DNA of 64,000 bases from Streptomyces polyasparticus (GTDB lineage: Bacteria > Actinomycetota > Actinomycetes > Streptomycetales > Streptomycetaceae), in the NCBI RefSeq assembly GCF_014493765.1, contig NZ_JACTVJ010000006.1, forward strand, positions 434,001 to 498,000. Direction: 5' to 3'. The notes beneath the pieces are model-generated. The model saw nothing but the letters and a program-made list of their open reading frames with translations, had not been told where the DNA came from and did not search any database. The position numbers and the translations under genes are program-made. This document shows, piece after piece, positions 43,590 through 52,447 of the stretch; positions within the stretch are counted from its first letter, which is position 1, and each line of letters begins with the position of its first letter.

Positions 43590-44609
43590 ATGCACCCGCG
43601 CAGAACACTGATAGGCCTCGTCCCGCTGCTCCTGGTCGCCGCCACGGCCTGCGGCGGGGACGACTCCACCACCACGACCAGCAAGGACGGCAAGAAGCTG
43701 GACAAGGTGACGCTGACGCTCAACTGGTATCCGTACGGGGAGCATGCGCCCTTCTACTACGGCAAGGCGCAGAAGATCTTCGAGGACAACGGAATCGACC
43801 TCACCATCCAGGCGGGCCAGGGTTCGCAGAAAACCGTGCAGGCCACGGCCGCCGGCCAGACCGACTTCGGCTGGGCCGACACCCCCGCCGTACTCGCGGG
43901 TGTCGAGCAGGGTGTGAACGTGAAGAGCCTCGGGGTCTTCCTGCAGACGACCCCGGCCTCCGTACAGTTCTTCGCCGAACAGAACATCAAGTCGCCCGCC
44001 GATCTCAAGGGCAAGGTCATCGCCGGTACGACGGGTGACGCGCTGTCGAAGACCTTCCCGGCATTCCTCGCCGCCAACGATCTCGAGGAATCGGACGTCA
44101 CCGTCCAGAACACCGACCCGGCCGGCAAGATCGCCGCAGTGATCTCCGGCAAGACGGATGCCCTGCTCGGCTACGCGAGCGACCAGGGTCCGACGATGGC
44201 GAACAAGGCGAAGAAGGATGTCGAGTACCTCCGCTTCTCGGAGCACGGCCTGAACTTCTACTCCAACGGTCTGATCGCCGGCCAGAAGACCCTCGCCAAG
44301 ACGGACCTGGCCAAGCGGATGGCGAAGGCCGTCAGCGAGTCCTGGGCCGCCGCGGAGAAGGCACCCGCCGACGCGGTCAAGTCGATGGACGGAGCCTCGG
44401 AGCAGCTGCCGCCCGAGGAGGTGCTCACCGAGCAGTTCGAGACCACGCTCACCCTGCTGCACACCGACGCGACCGAAGGCCAGGCTCCCGGTGCGAACAC
44501 CGAGGAGGACTGGCAGAAGACCATCGACGTCTTCAAGGAGGCGGGCATGGTCAAGAACGCCAAGCCGGTGGCCGAGTACTGGGCCCAGGACCTGGCGCCG
44601 AAGAGCTGA
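43590..44609 (+). CDS. ABC transporter binding lipoprotein (NMT1/THI5-like)
   Basis: Lipid-anchored binding protein of 339 residues: signal peptide with lipobox ATAC (LLVAATACGGDD), then the NMT1-like domain beginning KVTLTLNWYPYGEHAPFYYG, the pattern of proteins that bind pyrimidine or other small nitrogen compounds, with GQTDFGWADTPAVLAG downstream. I take the ATG after AAAGGGCAGG; a GTG six codons earlier is also in frame. Ligand unknown, probably a substrate of the divergent enolase-family enzyme. Confidence 0.92.
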   Translation: MHPRRTLIGLVPLLLVAATACGGDDSTTTTSKDGKKLDKVTLTLNWYPYGEHAPFYYGKAQKIFEDNGIDLTIQAGQGSQKTVQATAAGQTDFGWADTPAVLAGVEQGVNVKSLGVFLQTTPASVQFFAEQNIKSPADLKGKVIAGTTGDALSKTFPAFLAANDLEESDVTVQNTDPAGKIAAVISGKTDALLGYASDQGPTMANKAKKDVEYLRFSEHGLNFYSNGLIAGQKTLAKTDLAKRMAKAVSESWAAAEKAPADAVKSMDGASEQLPPEEVLTEQFETTLTLLHTDATEGQAPGANTEEDWQKTIDVFKEAGMVKNAKPVAEYWAQDLAPKS

Positions 44610-44626
44610 TCATGCCGGGAGCCCAG

Positions 44627-45520
44627 ATGCCGCAGACAGAACAGCCCGACGGGACGGAGACGACCCAGCTCGTCGAAAGCACGTCGCCCCAGCTCGTCGA
44701 GGACAAGATGAACCGGCTCGCGAAAGACAGGGCAGCGGACGGCGGCCGCGAACCCGCCGTACGGCTCGCCGATGTGGCCGTCCGCTTCCGCAGCAAGAAG
44801 CGGGACGTCACGGCGCTCACCGATGTGTCGCTCGATGTCACACCGGGGGAGTTCGTCGCCATCGTCGGCCCCTCGGGGTGCGGCAAGTCGACCCTGCTCA
44901 AGCTGGTCGCCGGCCTCCTCAAGGCCTCATCGGGCGAGGTGCGGCTGCAGGGTGAGCAGGTCGCGGGCCCACGCCATGACATCGGATACGTCTTCCAGCG
45001 GGCCGCTCTGCTCGAGTGGCGCTCGGCTCTGAAGAACATCCTGCTGCAGGCGGAGATCCGCAAGCTGCCGGCCGCGCAGGCGCGGGCGAGGGCGGACGAA
45101 CTCATCCGGATGACCGGACTCGAAGGCTTCGAGGACGCGCTTCCGCATGAGCTCTCCGGAGGCATGCAGCAGCGCGTGGCCCTGTGCCGGGCGCTGCTCC
45201 ACCGGCCGCCGGTGCTCCTGATGGACGAGCCGTTCGGTGCCCTCGACGCGCTCACTCGCGAGCAGATGAACGTCGAACTCCACCGGATCTGGCGGGAGAC
45301 GGGCACCACGGTGCTCCTGGTCACGCACTCCATCGCGGAGGCCGTGTACCTGGCGGACCGCGTGGTCGTGATGAGCCCGCGCCCGGGCACCGTCCAGGAG
45401 ATCATCCAGGTGGATCTGCCGGCGGAGCGGGACTACGCGGACACCATGGGCCGCACGGAGTTCCGGGATGCGACCACGCATATCCGGGGTCTGCTCGGGA
45501 CGGCGGCGGAGGACGACTGA
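44627..45520 (+). CDS. ABC transporter ATPase (SsuB/TauB type)
   Basis: Cytoplasmic ATPase of the importer, about 297 residues. Walker A GPSGCGKSTLLKLVAG, Q-loop YVFQRAALLEW, signature LSGGMQQRVALCRAL, Walker B VLLMDEPFGALD, switch histidine in VLLVTHSIAEAVYLAD. The N-terminal 45 residues are a charged extension absent in most relatives. I prefer the ATG at 44627, which has GGGAG five bases before it; the ATG at 44612, two bases after the binding-protein stop, is the alternative. It closes the operon. Confidence 0.93.
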   Translation: MPQTEQPDGTETTQLVESTSPQLVEDKMNRLAKDRAADGGREPAVRLADVAVRFRSKKRDVTALTDVSLDVTPGEFVAIVGPSGCGKSTLLKLVAGLLKASSGEVRLQGEQVAGPRHDIGYVFQRAALLEWRSALKNILLQAEIRKLPAAQARARADELIRMTGLEGFEDALPHELSGGMQQRVALCRALLHRPPVLLMDEPFGALDALTREQMNVELHRIWRETGTTVLLVTHSIAEAVYLADRVVVMSPRPGTVQEIIQVDLPAERDYADTMGRTEFRDATTHIRGLLGTAAEDD

Positions 45521-45542
45521 CGCCCGCCGCGGTCCCGCACGA

Positions 45543-45581
45543 AAGCGCCCCAGCCCTTCCTGACGAGGGGGCGGGGCGCTT
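45543..45581 (+). terminator. Hairpin after the importer operon
   Basis: AAGCGCCCC (45543-45551) pairs with GGGGCGCTT (45573-45581); the loop holds a further GCCC/GGGC pairing. It lies about 20 bases after the ATPase stop codon. Confidence 0.6.
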
Positions 45582-45628
45582 CATGCCCTCCGTACGGAAG
45601 AGCAGGGCAGCACGACAACCGGACACGA

Positions 45629-45671
45629 GCAGGGGCCGGTCACCGTGGACACAACGGTGACCGGCCCCTGC
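45629..45671. terminator. 18-base-pair bidirectional hairpin
   Basis: GCAGGGGCCGGTCACCGT (45629-45646) pairs perfectly with 45654-45671, loop GGACACA. It ends transcription from the converging isomerase gene and backs up the importer terminator. Confidence 0.85.
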
Positions 45672-45679
45672 CCCGTGCC

Positions 45680-46603
45680 TCAATACCTCAGCGCCGCCAG
45701 GTGGTTGTAGCTGATACGAGCCGTGGCGAACGGATCGGCCGGACGGTCGTGTTCGACCAGCCACTGCTGTACGCCGCCCACATGGGCGTTCTCGAACATC
45801 GCGGCGAAGTCGAGGACTCCGGAGCCCACATCCGCGAAGTCCCCGTTCGGCGCCATGTCCTTGACGTGCAGCGCGGGGAACCGCCGCGGGTGCTCGACGA
45901 ACAGGCGGGCCGGGTCCGCGCCGCCGTTCGTGGCCCAGTAGACGTCCAGCTCGAAGGCGACCAGATGCGGATCGGTCTCCCTGAGCAGGATCTCGTACAG
46001 GTTCTCGCCGTCCACCACCGCATGGTCGGCGCCGTGGTTGTGGAACTGCACGGGGCCGAGTCCGGCGTCCCGCGAGGCCTGACCGATGCGGTTGAACTCC
46101 CGTGCCGCCGCCCGGAATCCGGCCGGTGAGTGCATCGAGCCCGGCAGGCTGGGCACCACCGGCCACTTGGCGCCGAGCGTGTGCAGATCCTCCAGCGCCT
46201 GGGGCAGTCCCGCCCCGGTGAGGGTGGTGTAGGCGACGTGTTCCAGGACCGGCCTGAGCCCCGTCCGGTCCAGGAACCCGCGGATCGCCGAGGCGCTGTG
46301 CCCGTGCCGGCCGCTCACGCCGACGGTGGCGTAACCGATCTCCGCGAGCTGTTCGAGCGTGCCGAGGAAGTCGGCGGCGAGGGGGGTGCGCATCGTGTAG
46401 AGGTGCATGCCGATGCCACCGCGCGGGATGCAGCGCGTGCGCGCGGCGTCGCTCTCGGAGGTGTGCGAGGGCTCGAGAACGGACGGGGCGTCGGAGGCGT
46501 ACGCGGGCGCGGCGGCGAATCCCGCCGCGACCGCAAGGCCGAGCGAACTCCCGAGGAACGCCCGTCTGTTGAGCGTCGTGCGGTGCGCCATGTGGTGCGT
46601 CAT
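45680..46603 (-). CDS. Tat-exported sugar isomerase/epimerase (xylose-isomerase-like TIM barrel)
   Basis: Exported protein of 307 residues. The N terminus has a twin-arginine signal (TTLNRRAFLGSSLGLAV, cut after AYA), so it should fold with its metal in the cytoplasm and leave by the Tat route. The rest is an AP-endonuclease-2-like barrel with GIGMHLYTMR, VQFHNHGADH, VAFELDVYWA and ALHVKDMAPNG, the metal-binding pattern of sugar isomerases/epimerases. ATG overlaps the stop of the giant ThuA gene (ATGA) and GGGGG precedes it. It probably works outside the cell on products related to that protein. Confidence 0.9.
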   Translation of the reverse strand: MTHHMAHRTTLNRRAFLGSSLGLAVAAGFAAAPAYASDAPSVLEPSHTSESDAARTRCIPRGGIGMHLYTMRTPLAADFLGTLEQLAEIGYATVGVSGRHGHSASAIRGFLDRTGLRPVLEHVAYTTLTGAGLPQALEDLHTLGAKWPVVPSLPGSMHSPAGFRAAAREFNRIGQASRDAGLGPVQFHNHGADHAVVDGENLYEILLRETDPHLVAFELDVYWATNGGADPARLFVEHPRRFPALHVKDMAPNGDFADVGSGVLDFAAMFENAHVGGVQQWLVEHDRPADPFATARISYNHLAALRY

Positions 46604-49600
46604 GAAGTGCCCCCTTCGGCCACGGTGATCCGCACCGAGCCCGTCGAAGTGTCGCCCTTGTCGTCGGTCACGGTCAGCCGGGCCGTGTAGGCACCCGGAC
46701 GCGCATACGTGTGCTCGGCGGTCGGACCCTCCGGGCCCGTGGGCTTGGTGTTGTCGCCGAAGTCCCAGTGGTACGAGGCGATCTGGCGTCCCTCGGCCGG
46801 TTTGACCGTGCTCGTGAGCTTGACCGCCCCGGCCGTCTGCTCCTTGCCGAGCGTCACCCGGGTGCCGCCGTTCTTCTCCACGCCGGGACCGTTGAAGTGC
46901 AGCCAGTCGAGCGTGAGCAGATCCGCCTTGTCCGGCGTCCACGCGGGGTTGGTGAACACCGCGTACAGCTTGGTGGTGGCGCCCATGTCCTGGAGCGCGG
47001 TGGTGGGCGAGACGAAGTTGCTGTAGCTGCCCGTGTTCGGGACGGTCACCTTGCCGACCAGCGCACCGGTCGGCGAACCGGCGCGGAACTCGATGTCACC
47101 GCCGAGGCCCCCGGAGGCCGCGCCGACCGTGACCGAGTCGATGCCCTGGAAGTCGGTCGGCTCGAAGGAGGCCCAGTCGCCGTGCTCGATCTCGATCAGG
47201 CGCTTGCCGGCGGAGGCGTCCGCCCGGCTGCCGATCTCGGCTCCCTTGTTGGCGCCGCCGGTGGCCGTGAAGTGCTCGGCCTCGCGGAACGTCGTCCGCA
47301 GCGTCAGCGAGGACGACCCGGTCAGCGCGGGCACGCCGCCCTCGCCGCCCTTGTCCTCGTACTGCGCGCTGATCCCGTAGTACAGGTTCTGCCCGGGACC
47401 ATGGCTCTCCCCGGCATCCGTCACGATCTCGCCCGCGCAGCCCGTGTAGTTGTCCAGCGGATGCAGATGCGAGTCATGGCCGAGCTGGGACTGGACGACG
47501 ACACGCGAGCAGTCGATCGTCTCGTCCTCCGGATCCTGCACCTTCACCTCGAAGGGGATGGTGTCGCCGAAGGAGAACAGACCGCCGTTCGGAGGCTGCT
47601 TGATGGTCACCACCGGCCGGGTGTTGCCGACGGTGATGTCCTGGACGGCGAGCGCCGTCAGGTCGCCGGGCGCGGTCACCTTGAGGCGCGCGGTGAACTG
47701 CCCCTTCTCGGTGTACACATGGGTCGGGTTGGCCTGGGTGGAGTCGGTGGAGCCGTTCCCGTCGAAGTCCCAGGCGTACGTGACGTCACCGCCGCCCGGA
47801 ATGCCCGAGCCCGCGCTGGAGAACTTGACGGTCAGCGGCGCCTTGCCGGTGTCGAGGGCGGCCGTGGCCCGGGCGTCCGGGAGCCGGTTGTCCCCCACGT
47901 AGTCGATCCGGTAGATGCCCGAGCCGTCGTTGCTGCCGCCGCGTCCCGTGCCGCTGCCGAGCCCGAAGTCGATGACGTACAGCGCTCCGTCGGGACCGAA
48001 GTCGGCGTCGAAGGGCTGGTTCCACTGCATGTCGCCGAACACGGAGTTGATCGAGTGCAGATCACCCGCCTTGGCCGCGGGGAAACGCGGATCGGTGAAC
48101 GACTGGTCCTTCTCCTGGATCGAGAACGTCTTGAACCACTTACGGGTCAGCTCGTAGTTGATCCACTTCCCCTCGAAGTACTCGGGGAATTTGGTGCGAT
48201 ACGTGTTCTCCGGGTCGTAGTCGTAGACGGGACCGCTCATCGGGCCGCCGCCCCCGGTGCCGAGCTCGGGGAATTCCGGAGAGGCCGAATACGCGTACCA
48301 GACGGTCGCGGGCTCGGCGTCCGGCAGGTCGGTGAGGCCGGTGTTGTTGGGCGAGTCGTTCTTCAGCGCGGCGCAGTCGAACTTCGCTCCGGAGGTCTTG
48401 GTCGCGAAGTCGTAGTCGTTGAACGGGGTGTTGTTGCCCACGCAGTACGGCCAGCCGAGATTGCCGGCCTTGGTGACGCGGCTGTATTCCACGGTGCCTT
48501 CGGGGCCCCGGTTCGGGTTCGCGGCCCGTGCGTCGGGACCGTAGTCGGCGACCAGGAGCGCGCCCGAGTGCGGGTCCGTGGTGATACGGAACGGGTTGCG
48601 CAGACCCATCGCATAGATCTCGGCCCGCGTCTTGTCCGTACCGGGCGCGAAGAGATTCCCCTCGGGGATCGCGTAGGTGCCGTCGTCCTTCGGGGTGATG
48701 CGCAGAATCTTGCCGCGCAGATCGTTCGTATTGCCCGAGGTGCCCTGGGCGTCCCAGGCGCGACGGCCGTCCTGTTCGTCGATCGGCGTGAAGCCGTCGG
48801 AGGCGAAGGGGTCGGTGTTGTCACCGGTCGCCACGTACAGATTCCCGCTCTTGTCGAAGGTCAGCGAGCCCGCCATATGCGAATTCGCCCGGCCCTCGCC
48901 GCGGAACGTGGGAATGGTCAGCAGCCGCTTCTCGCTGGCCATGTCGACCTTGCCGCCGGCTTCGGTGAACCGCGACAGATTCAGCCGCTTCTCCGTCTTG
49001 TCGGAATGCAGCAGATAGAGCCAGTGGTTCTCCTCGAACTTCGGGTCGAGGGCGAGCCCGAGCAGGCCGTCCGACTGGCTGGTCATCTCCGGCGTGTACG
49101 CGAAGTCCAGGGCCGTGGTGACCTTGAGGTTCTCCTGGTTGATGATCTTCAGCTTGCCGGTGCGCTGGATGAAGAACACCCGGCGGTCGGGGGCCACCGC
49201 CAGCTCGAAGGGGTCGGCCAGATCGCTGGTCGCCAGGGGAGTGCGCTGGAACGCGCTGGTCTTGTTGGCGGTGCAGTCGCCCGGCTTGTCGCCCGCGGCC
49301 CACTGGATGCCGCCGAGCAGATGCTTCAGGAAGTACTCCTCCTGGAAGGCCGATGAGGCATGGCCGCCGGCGGTGAACCAGGAGCGGCCGCCGTCGTAGT
49401 TCTGGCACCAGGAGTACGGGTGGTCGACGCCCTCGTCCAGGCCGGTGATGCCGTCGCGCACCTTGATCTGGGCGAGGGTGTGCACCTTGCCCGTGGGATT
49501 CGTGCGCCAGTTGTACCACTCTTCGGTGCGCTCCCAGAGCTGCGGAAGGCCCTTGGTGGAGGGGTGCGCCTGGTCGAGGACCTTGATCCGGCCGGTCTGC

Positions 49601-50082
49601 ACGGCCGGGTGCTTGTCGAAGATCGCGCCGACCAGGCCCTCGTACCAGTCCCAGTCGCGCTCACTCGCGCTCGCCGCGTGCAGGCCCACGTAGCCGCCGC
49701 CGGCGCGGATGTACTTCTGGAAGGCCGCGCGCTGCTCGGCGTTGAGGAGGTCGCCGGACTCCGGTGTGGAGTTGGTGTTGTTGAAGACGATCGCCTGGAA
49801 GCCCGCCAGGTTCTCGTCGGTGAAGGCCGCCGCGTCCTCGGTGGCCTCGACCTCGAAACCGTTCTCTGCGCCGAGCTTCTTGACCGCCTCGACTCCGGCG
49901 GCCCGCGACTCGTGGTCGAAGTTGGTGACCTTCGAGAAGACGAGCACACGGAACGGCGCCGCGGCGTGAGCCTGTTGGGGCGTCGCGATCAACAGGCCTA
50001 TGACCAGGGCGAACAAGGCGGCGACGACGGTCAGCGGCTGCGGAAGTCTTCGGAGTCGGCTGCCGTGCGGGGGATGACTCAT
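46600..50082 (-). CDS. Secreted ThuA / PQQ sugar dehydrogenase / PKD / CBM fusion protein
   Basis: A very large exported protein of 1,160 residues. Signal peptide about 1-40 (PLTVVAALFALVIGLLIATP, ending AHA). Residues about 42-265 form a ThuA (glutamine-amidotransferase-like) domain with FRVLVFSKVTNFDHESR and YVGLHAASASERDW. Residues about 290-710 form a glucose/sorbosone dehydrogenase beta-propeller with PFELAVAPDRRVFFIQRTGK and ATGDNTDPFASDG. Then a PKD domain (VTYAWDFDGNGSTDS, about 755-830), a CBM6-like domain (FREAEHFTATGG, about 960-1065) and a C-terminal PKD (ASYHWDFGDNTKP). This plan occurs in Actinobacteria and points to oxidation of polysaccharide-bound sugars. A GAAAGCGCTTTC operator lies 64 bases upstream of the ATG. 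Confidence 0.9.
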   Translation of the reverse strand: MSHPPHGSRLRRLPQPLTVVAALFALVIGLLIATPQQAHAAAPFRVLVFSKVTNFDHESRAAGVEAVKKLGAENGFEVEATEDAAAFTDENLAGFQAIVFNNTNSTPESGDLLNAEQRAAFQKYIRAGGGYVGLHAASASERDWDWYEGLVGAIFDKHPAVQTGRIKVLDQAHPSTKGLPQLWERTEEWYNWRTNPTGKVHTLAQIKVRDGITGLDEGVDHPYSWCQNYDGGRSWFTAGGHASSAFQEEYFLKHLLGGIQWAAGDKPGDCTANKTSAFQRTPLATSDLADPFELAVAPDRRVFFIQRTGKLKIINQENLKVTTALDFAYTPEMTSQSDGLLGLALDPKFEENHWLYLLHSDKTEKRLNLSRFTEAGGKVDMASEKRLLTIPTFRGEGRANSHMAGSLTFDKSGNLYVATGDNTDPFASDGFTPIDEQDGRRAWDAQGTSGNTNDLRGKILRITPKDDGTYAIPEGNLFAPGTDKTRAEIYAMGLRNPFRITTDPHSGALLVADYGPDARAANPNRGPEGTVEYSRVTKAGNLGWPYCVGNNTPFNDYDFATKTSGAKFDCAALKNDSPNNTGLTDLPDAEPATVWYAYSASPEFPELGTGGGGPMSGPVYDYDPENTYRTKFPEYFEGKWINYELTRKWFKTFSIQEKDQSFTDPRFPAAKAGDLHSINSVFGDMQWNQPFDADFGPDGALYVIDFGLGSGTGRGGSNDGSGIYRIDYVGDNRLPDARATAALDTGKAPLTVKFSSAGSGIPGGGDVTYAWDFDGNGSTDSTQANPTHVYTEKGQFTARLKVTAPGDLTALAVQDITVGNTRPVVTIKQPPNGGLFSFGDTIPFEVKVQDPEDETIDCSRVVVQSQLGHDSHLHPLDNYTGCAGEIVTDAGESHGPGQNLYYGISAQYEDKGGEGGVPALTGSSSLTLRTTFREAEHFTATGGANKGAEIGSRADASAGKRLIEIEHGDWASFEPTDFQGIDSVTVGAASGGLGGDIEFRAGSPTGALVGKVTVPNTGSYSNFVSPTTALQDMGATTKLYAVFTNPAWTPDKADLLTLDWLHFNGPGVEKNGGTRVTLGKEQTAGAVKLTSTVKPAEGRQIASYHWDFGDNTKPTGPEGPTAEHTYARPGAYTARLTVTDDKGDTSTGSVRITVAEGGTS

Positions 50083-50144
50083 GGGCGCTCCCGGTGTCGG
50101 GGAATACGGCGGGTGCCGTCGGCGCAGCAGCTGCCGACGGGCTT

Positions 50145-50159
50145 GGAAAGCGCTTTCTG
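50145..50159. promoter_or_regulatory. LacI-type operator GGAAAGCGCTTTCTG
   Basis: The palindromic core GAAAGCGCTTTC (50146-50157) is identical to that at 42518-42529. It lies in front of the ThuA/PQQ operon. The region to the alpha/beta hydrolase (about 340 bases in total) holds no gene I can support. Confidence 0.75.
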
Positions 50160-50426
50160 AGGTGCAGTCGCTCAGCGTAGGTTCCGGTGATCGGAGGGGT
50201 CAATGGGTCGTCGTGGGCTTGTGACGTACGGGAGTTGAGGGCGCGTCGGCGGGGGAGCGGCGCGCGCTGGGGTACGGGAGCCGAGGGCATCGCACGCGTG
50301 GGCCGGGTGCGCCTCCGTACGGGAGTCGAGGTGGGACGGCGTACGCGTCCGGCCGGCCAGGTGTCCCGATGGCCTCGCTGGGCAGGGGGCCTGTCGTCCC
50401 CTCTCGCGAATCGAGGAGCGCATCCG

Positions 50427-51374
50427 ATGACGACGTACACGACGCAGTCCGTGACCGCGCCGGACGGTCTGCAGATCGCCGCGTACAGCTGGCTGCCGGC
50501 GAACGGGCGGCCCCGCGCGCTGGTGCAGATCGCGCACGGCGCGGCCGAACACGCCCAGCGCTACGACCGGTTCGCCACCGAACTCGTCGCGCACGGATAC
50601 GGGGTGATCGCCTCGGACCACCGCGGTCACGGCGCGACCGCCACCTCGACGGGCGGGTACGGAGTGGCCGAGGTGCCCGGCGCCGCGGGGGAGGGGCAGG
50701 ACAGCTGGCGGGCGATCGTCGACGACCTCAAGGCGGTCGGGGACCGCGCCCGCGCCCTCTACCCGGACGCGCCGACCGTGCTGCTCGGACACAGCATGGG
50801 CTCGATGCTGGCGCGCGACTACGCCCAGGAGTACTCGGACACCCTCGCCGGTCTGATCCTCTCCGGCACCTTCCGCTCCCTGCCCTCCGTGGAGATCGAG
50901 GGCGCGCTCGACCGGCTCGACCGCGAGATCGCCGAGGGCGGCCGTGCGGCGGAGTCCTCCTTCCTGCCGGAGGTGTTCGCCTCGTTCAACGACCCGTATC
51001 CCCACCGCACGGGCTTCGAGTGGCTCTCAAGGGACGAGGCCGAGGTCGATGCGTACGTCGCCGACGAACGGTGCGGTTTCGCCTTCTCGGCGGGCCTCGT
51101 ACGGGACTGGGTCAACGGCGTCAGGAAGATGAACGACCCGTCTCAGCTGGCCCGGATCCCGTCGGACCTGCCGATCCACGTTGCGGTCGGCACACAGGAC
51201 CCGTGCAACCAGTCGATGTCGCTCGTCCACGACCTGCTGGAGGACTTCCGATACGTGGGCGTCGCCGACCTGACCTGGAAGGGCTACCAGGACGCACGCC
51301 ACGAGATCCTGAACGAGACCAACCGTGCCGAGGTGCAGGCGGATCTGCTGGCCTGGCTGGACAAGCGGGTGTGA
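50427..51374 (+). CDS. Alpha/beta hydrolase (monoacylglycerol-lipase-like)
   Basis: Serine hydrolase of 315 residues of the Hydrolase_4 / lysophospholipase group. Oxyanion segment VQIAHGAAEHAQRYD, ASDHRGHGAT, nucleophile elbow LLGHSMGSMLAR, catalytic Asp near VAVGTQDPCNQS and His in GYQDARHEILNE. No signal peptide, so cytoplasmic or membrane-associated. Starts at the ATG after GAGGAG; the longer frame passes through G-rich non-coding DNA. A two-part hairpin (51380-51443) follows. Confidence 0.93.
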   Translation: MTTYTTQSVTAPDGLQIAAYSWLPANGRPRALVQIAHGAAEHAQRYDRFATELVAHGYGVIASDHRGHGATATSTGGYGVAEVPGAAGEGQDSWRAIVDDLKAVGDRARALYPDAPTVLLGHSMGSMLARDYAQEYSDTLAGLILSGTFRSLPSVEIEGALDRLDREIAEGGRAAESSFLPEVFASFNDPYPHRTGFEWLSRDEAEVDAYVADERCGFAFSAGLVRDWVNGVRKMNDPSQLARIPSDLPIHVAVGTQDPCNQSMSLVHDLLEDFRYVGVADLTWKGYQDARHEILNETNRAEVQADLLAWLDKRV

Positions 51375-51379
51375 CCCTT

Positions 51380-51443
51380 CGTCCGTACGACGCAGGGGCC
51401 GGCCATCACCATGGCGGGCCCCTGCGGGTGTGTCGTACGGACG
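51380..51443. terminator. Two-stage hairpin terminator
   Basis: CGTCCGTACGAC (51380-51391) pairs with 51432-51443, and GCAGGGGCC (51392-51400) with GGCCCCTGC (51417-51425), all perfect. It lies between converging genes. Confidence 0.8.
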
Positions 51444-51450
51444 CGGTCGG

Positions 51451-52236
51451 CTACTTCCGCGCGGACTCGTCCTTCTCCATGCCGGGCTTCAGCGGCAGCT
51501 GCTTGCCGGGGAACACCGAGGCGTTGATCTCCAGCGTGATCACATGCGTACCGGGCTTGATGTCGGCGCCGACCGTCTCCCGCAGCTCCTTGGAGTACTG
51601 CTCGGAGAGCTTGAACTTCCAGTCCTTCGGGCCGACCGTGAACTCGCCCTGGTTCTCCCGGGGGTTGATCAGGTCCGTGTAGAACTCGAGGGTGTCGTAG
51701 TGCGCCAGCTCGATCTCGTGCGGGACCGGGCTGTCGTCGATGTAGACGTTGGCGCTGGCCTTGCTGATGAACGGGAAGTCGTGCAGCCAGAAGCCGTCGA
51801 CCTTGTGCGAGCGGCCGGTCTTGGTGTTGGTGAACTTCCAGCCACCCGGGTACCAGATGCGCCCGTTCACGAAGTTGATGTTGCTGTAGCCGATCGAGCC
51901 GACCGGGGTCCACACGCCCTTGCCGTCCTTGAGGGGACCGACCGGGCACACCGCCTCGACCTTGATGTTGTTGCGCTTGAGCTCGGCGAGGGTGGCCGGG
52001 GCGAACGGCAGCGTGCCCGTGCCGCTCTGCATGAAGAACCAGAAGGCGGTGCCGAGCTCCGGCGCCTTGTCGTAGTAACCGGGCGCATCCTTTTTCAGGG
52101 TGTGCGCGGTCGGGAGGCAGTTCGTGGCCGGCGGGTTGCCCGGCGGCGGAGCGGATGCGGCCGAAGCCGTCGAGGTGCCGGCCGCGGCGAGCGCGGCGGC
52201 GGTGGCCAGAGCGACCGCGGTCTGACGCAGAAGCAT
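51451..52236 (-). CDS. Secreted protein of unknown function
   Basis: Exported protein of 261 residues with a clear signal peptide (LLRQTAVALATAAALAAAGT, cut after ASA). The mature part has no motif I recognise; it is rich in aromatic residues (APELGTAFWFFMQSG, RIWYPGGWKFTNTK, VDGFWLHDFPF) and contains two to three cysteines, suggestive of a beta-sandwich that binds a ligand or surface. ATG preceded by GGAGATCTC; an earlier in-frame start at 52338 lacks support. It stands alone on the minus strand between the alpha/beta hydrolase and the DUF4331 genes. Confidence 0.82.
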   Translation of the reverse strand: MLLRQTAVALATAAALAAAGTSTASAASAPPPGNPPATNCLPTAHTLKKDAPGYYDKAPELGTAFWFFMQSGTGTLPFAPATLAELKRNNIKVEAVCPVGPLKDGKGVWTPVGSIGYSNINFVNGRIWYPGGWKFTNTKTGRSHKVDGFWLHDFPFISKASANVYIDDSPVPHEIELAHYDTLEFYTDLINPRENQGEFTVGPKDWKFKLSEQYSKELRETVGADIKPGTHVITLEINASVFPGKQLPLKPGMEKDESARK

Positions 52237-52361
52237 GAGATCTCCAGGGGAACGCATCCCCCCTCGGACAGCTTCAGTGAAAACGCGGCGGCACCTGCCT
52301 GCCAGCAGATGCCGCCGTACGGGGGAGAGGGTGGTCACTCTGTGTGACGCAGTTCAGGGTG

Positions 52362-52424
52362 GAAGAGGCGCAGCCCGGGGGCGAAGAGGCGCAGCCCGGG
52401 GACGAAGAGGCGCAGCCCGGGGGC
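52362..52424 (+). repeat. 21-base tandem repeat, 3 copies
   Basis: Units GAAGAGGCGCAGCCCGGGGGC begin at 52362, 52383 and 52404; the middle copy has A for G near its end. It lies just beyond the stop codon of the first DUF4331 gene (52448, minus strand). Confidence 0.93.
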
Positions 52425-52447
52425 GCAGAGCAGCAGTCCAGGTCGGG

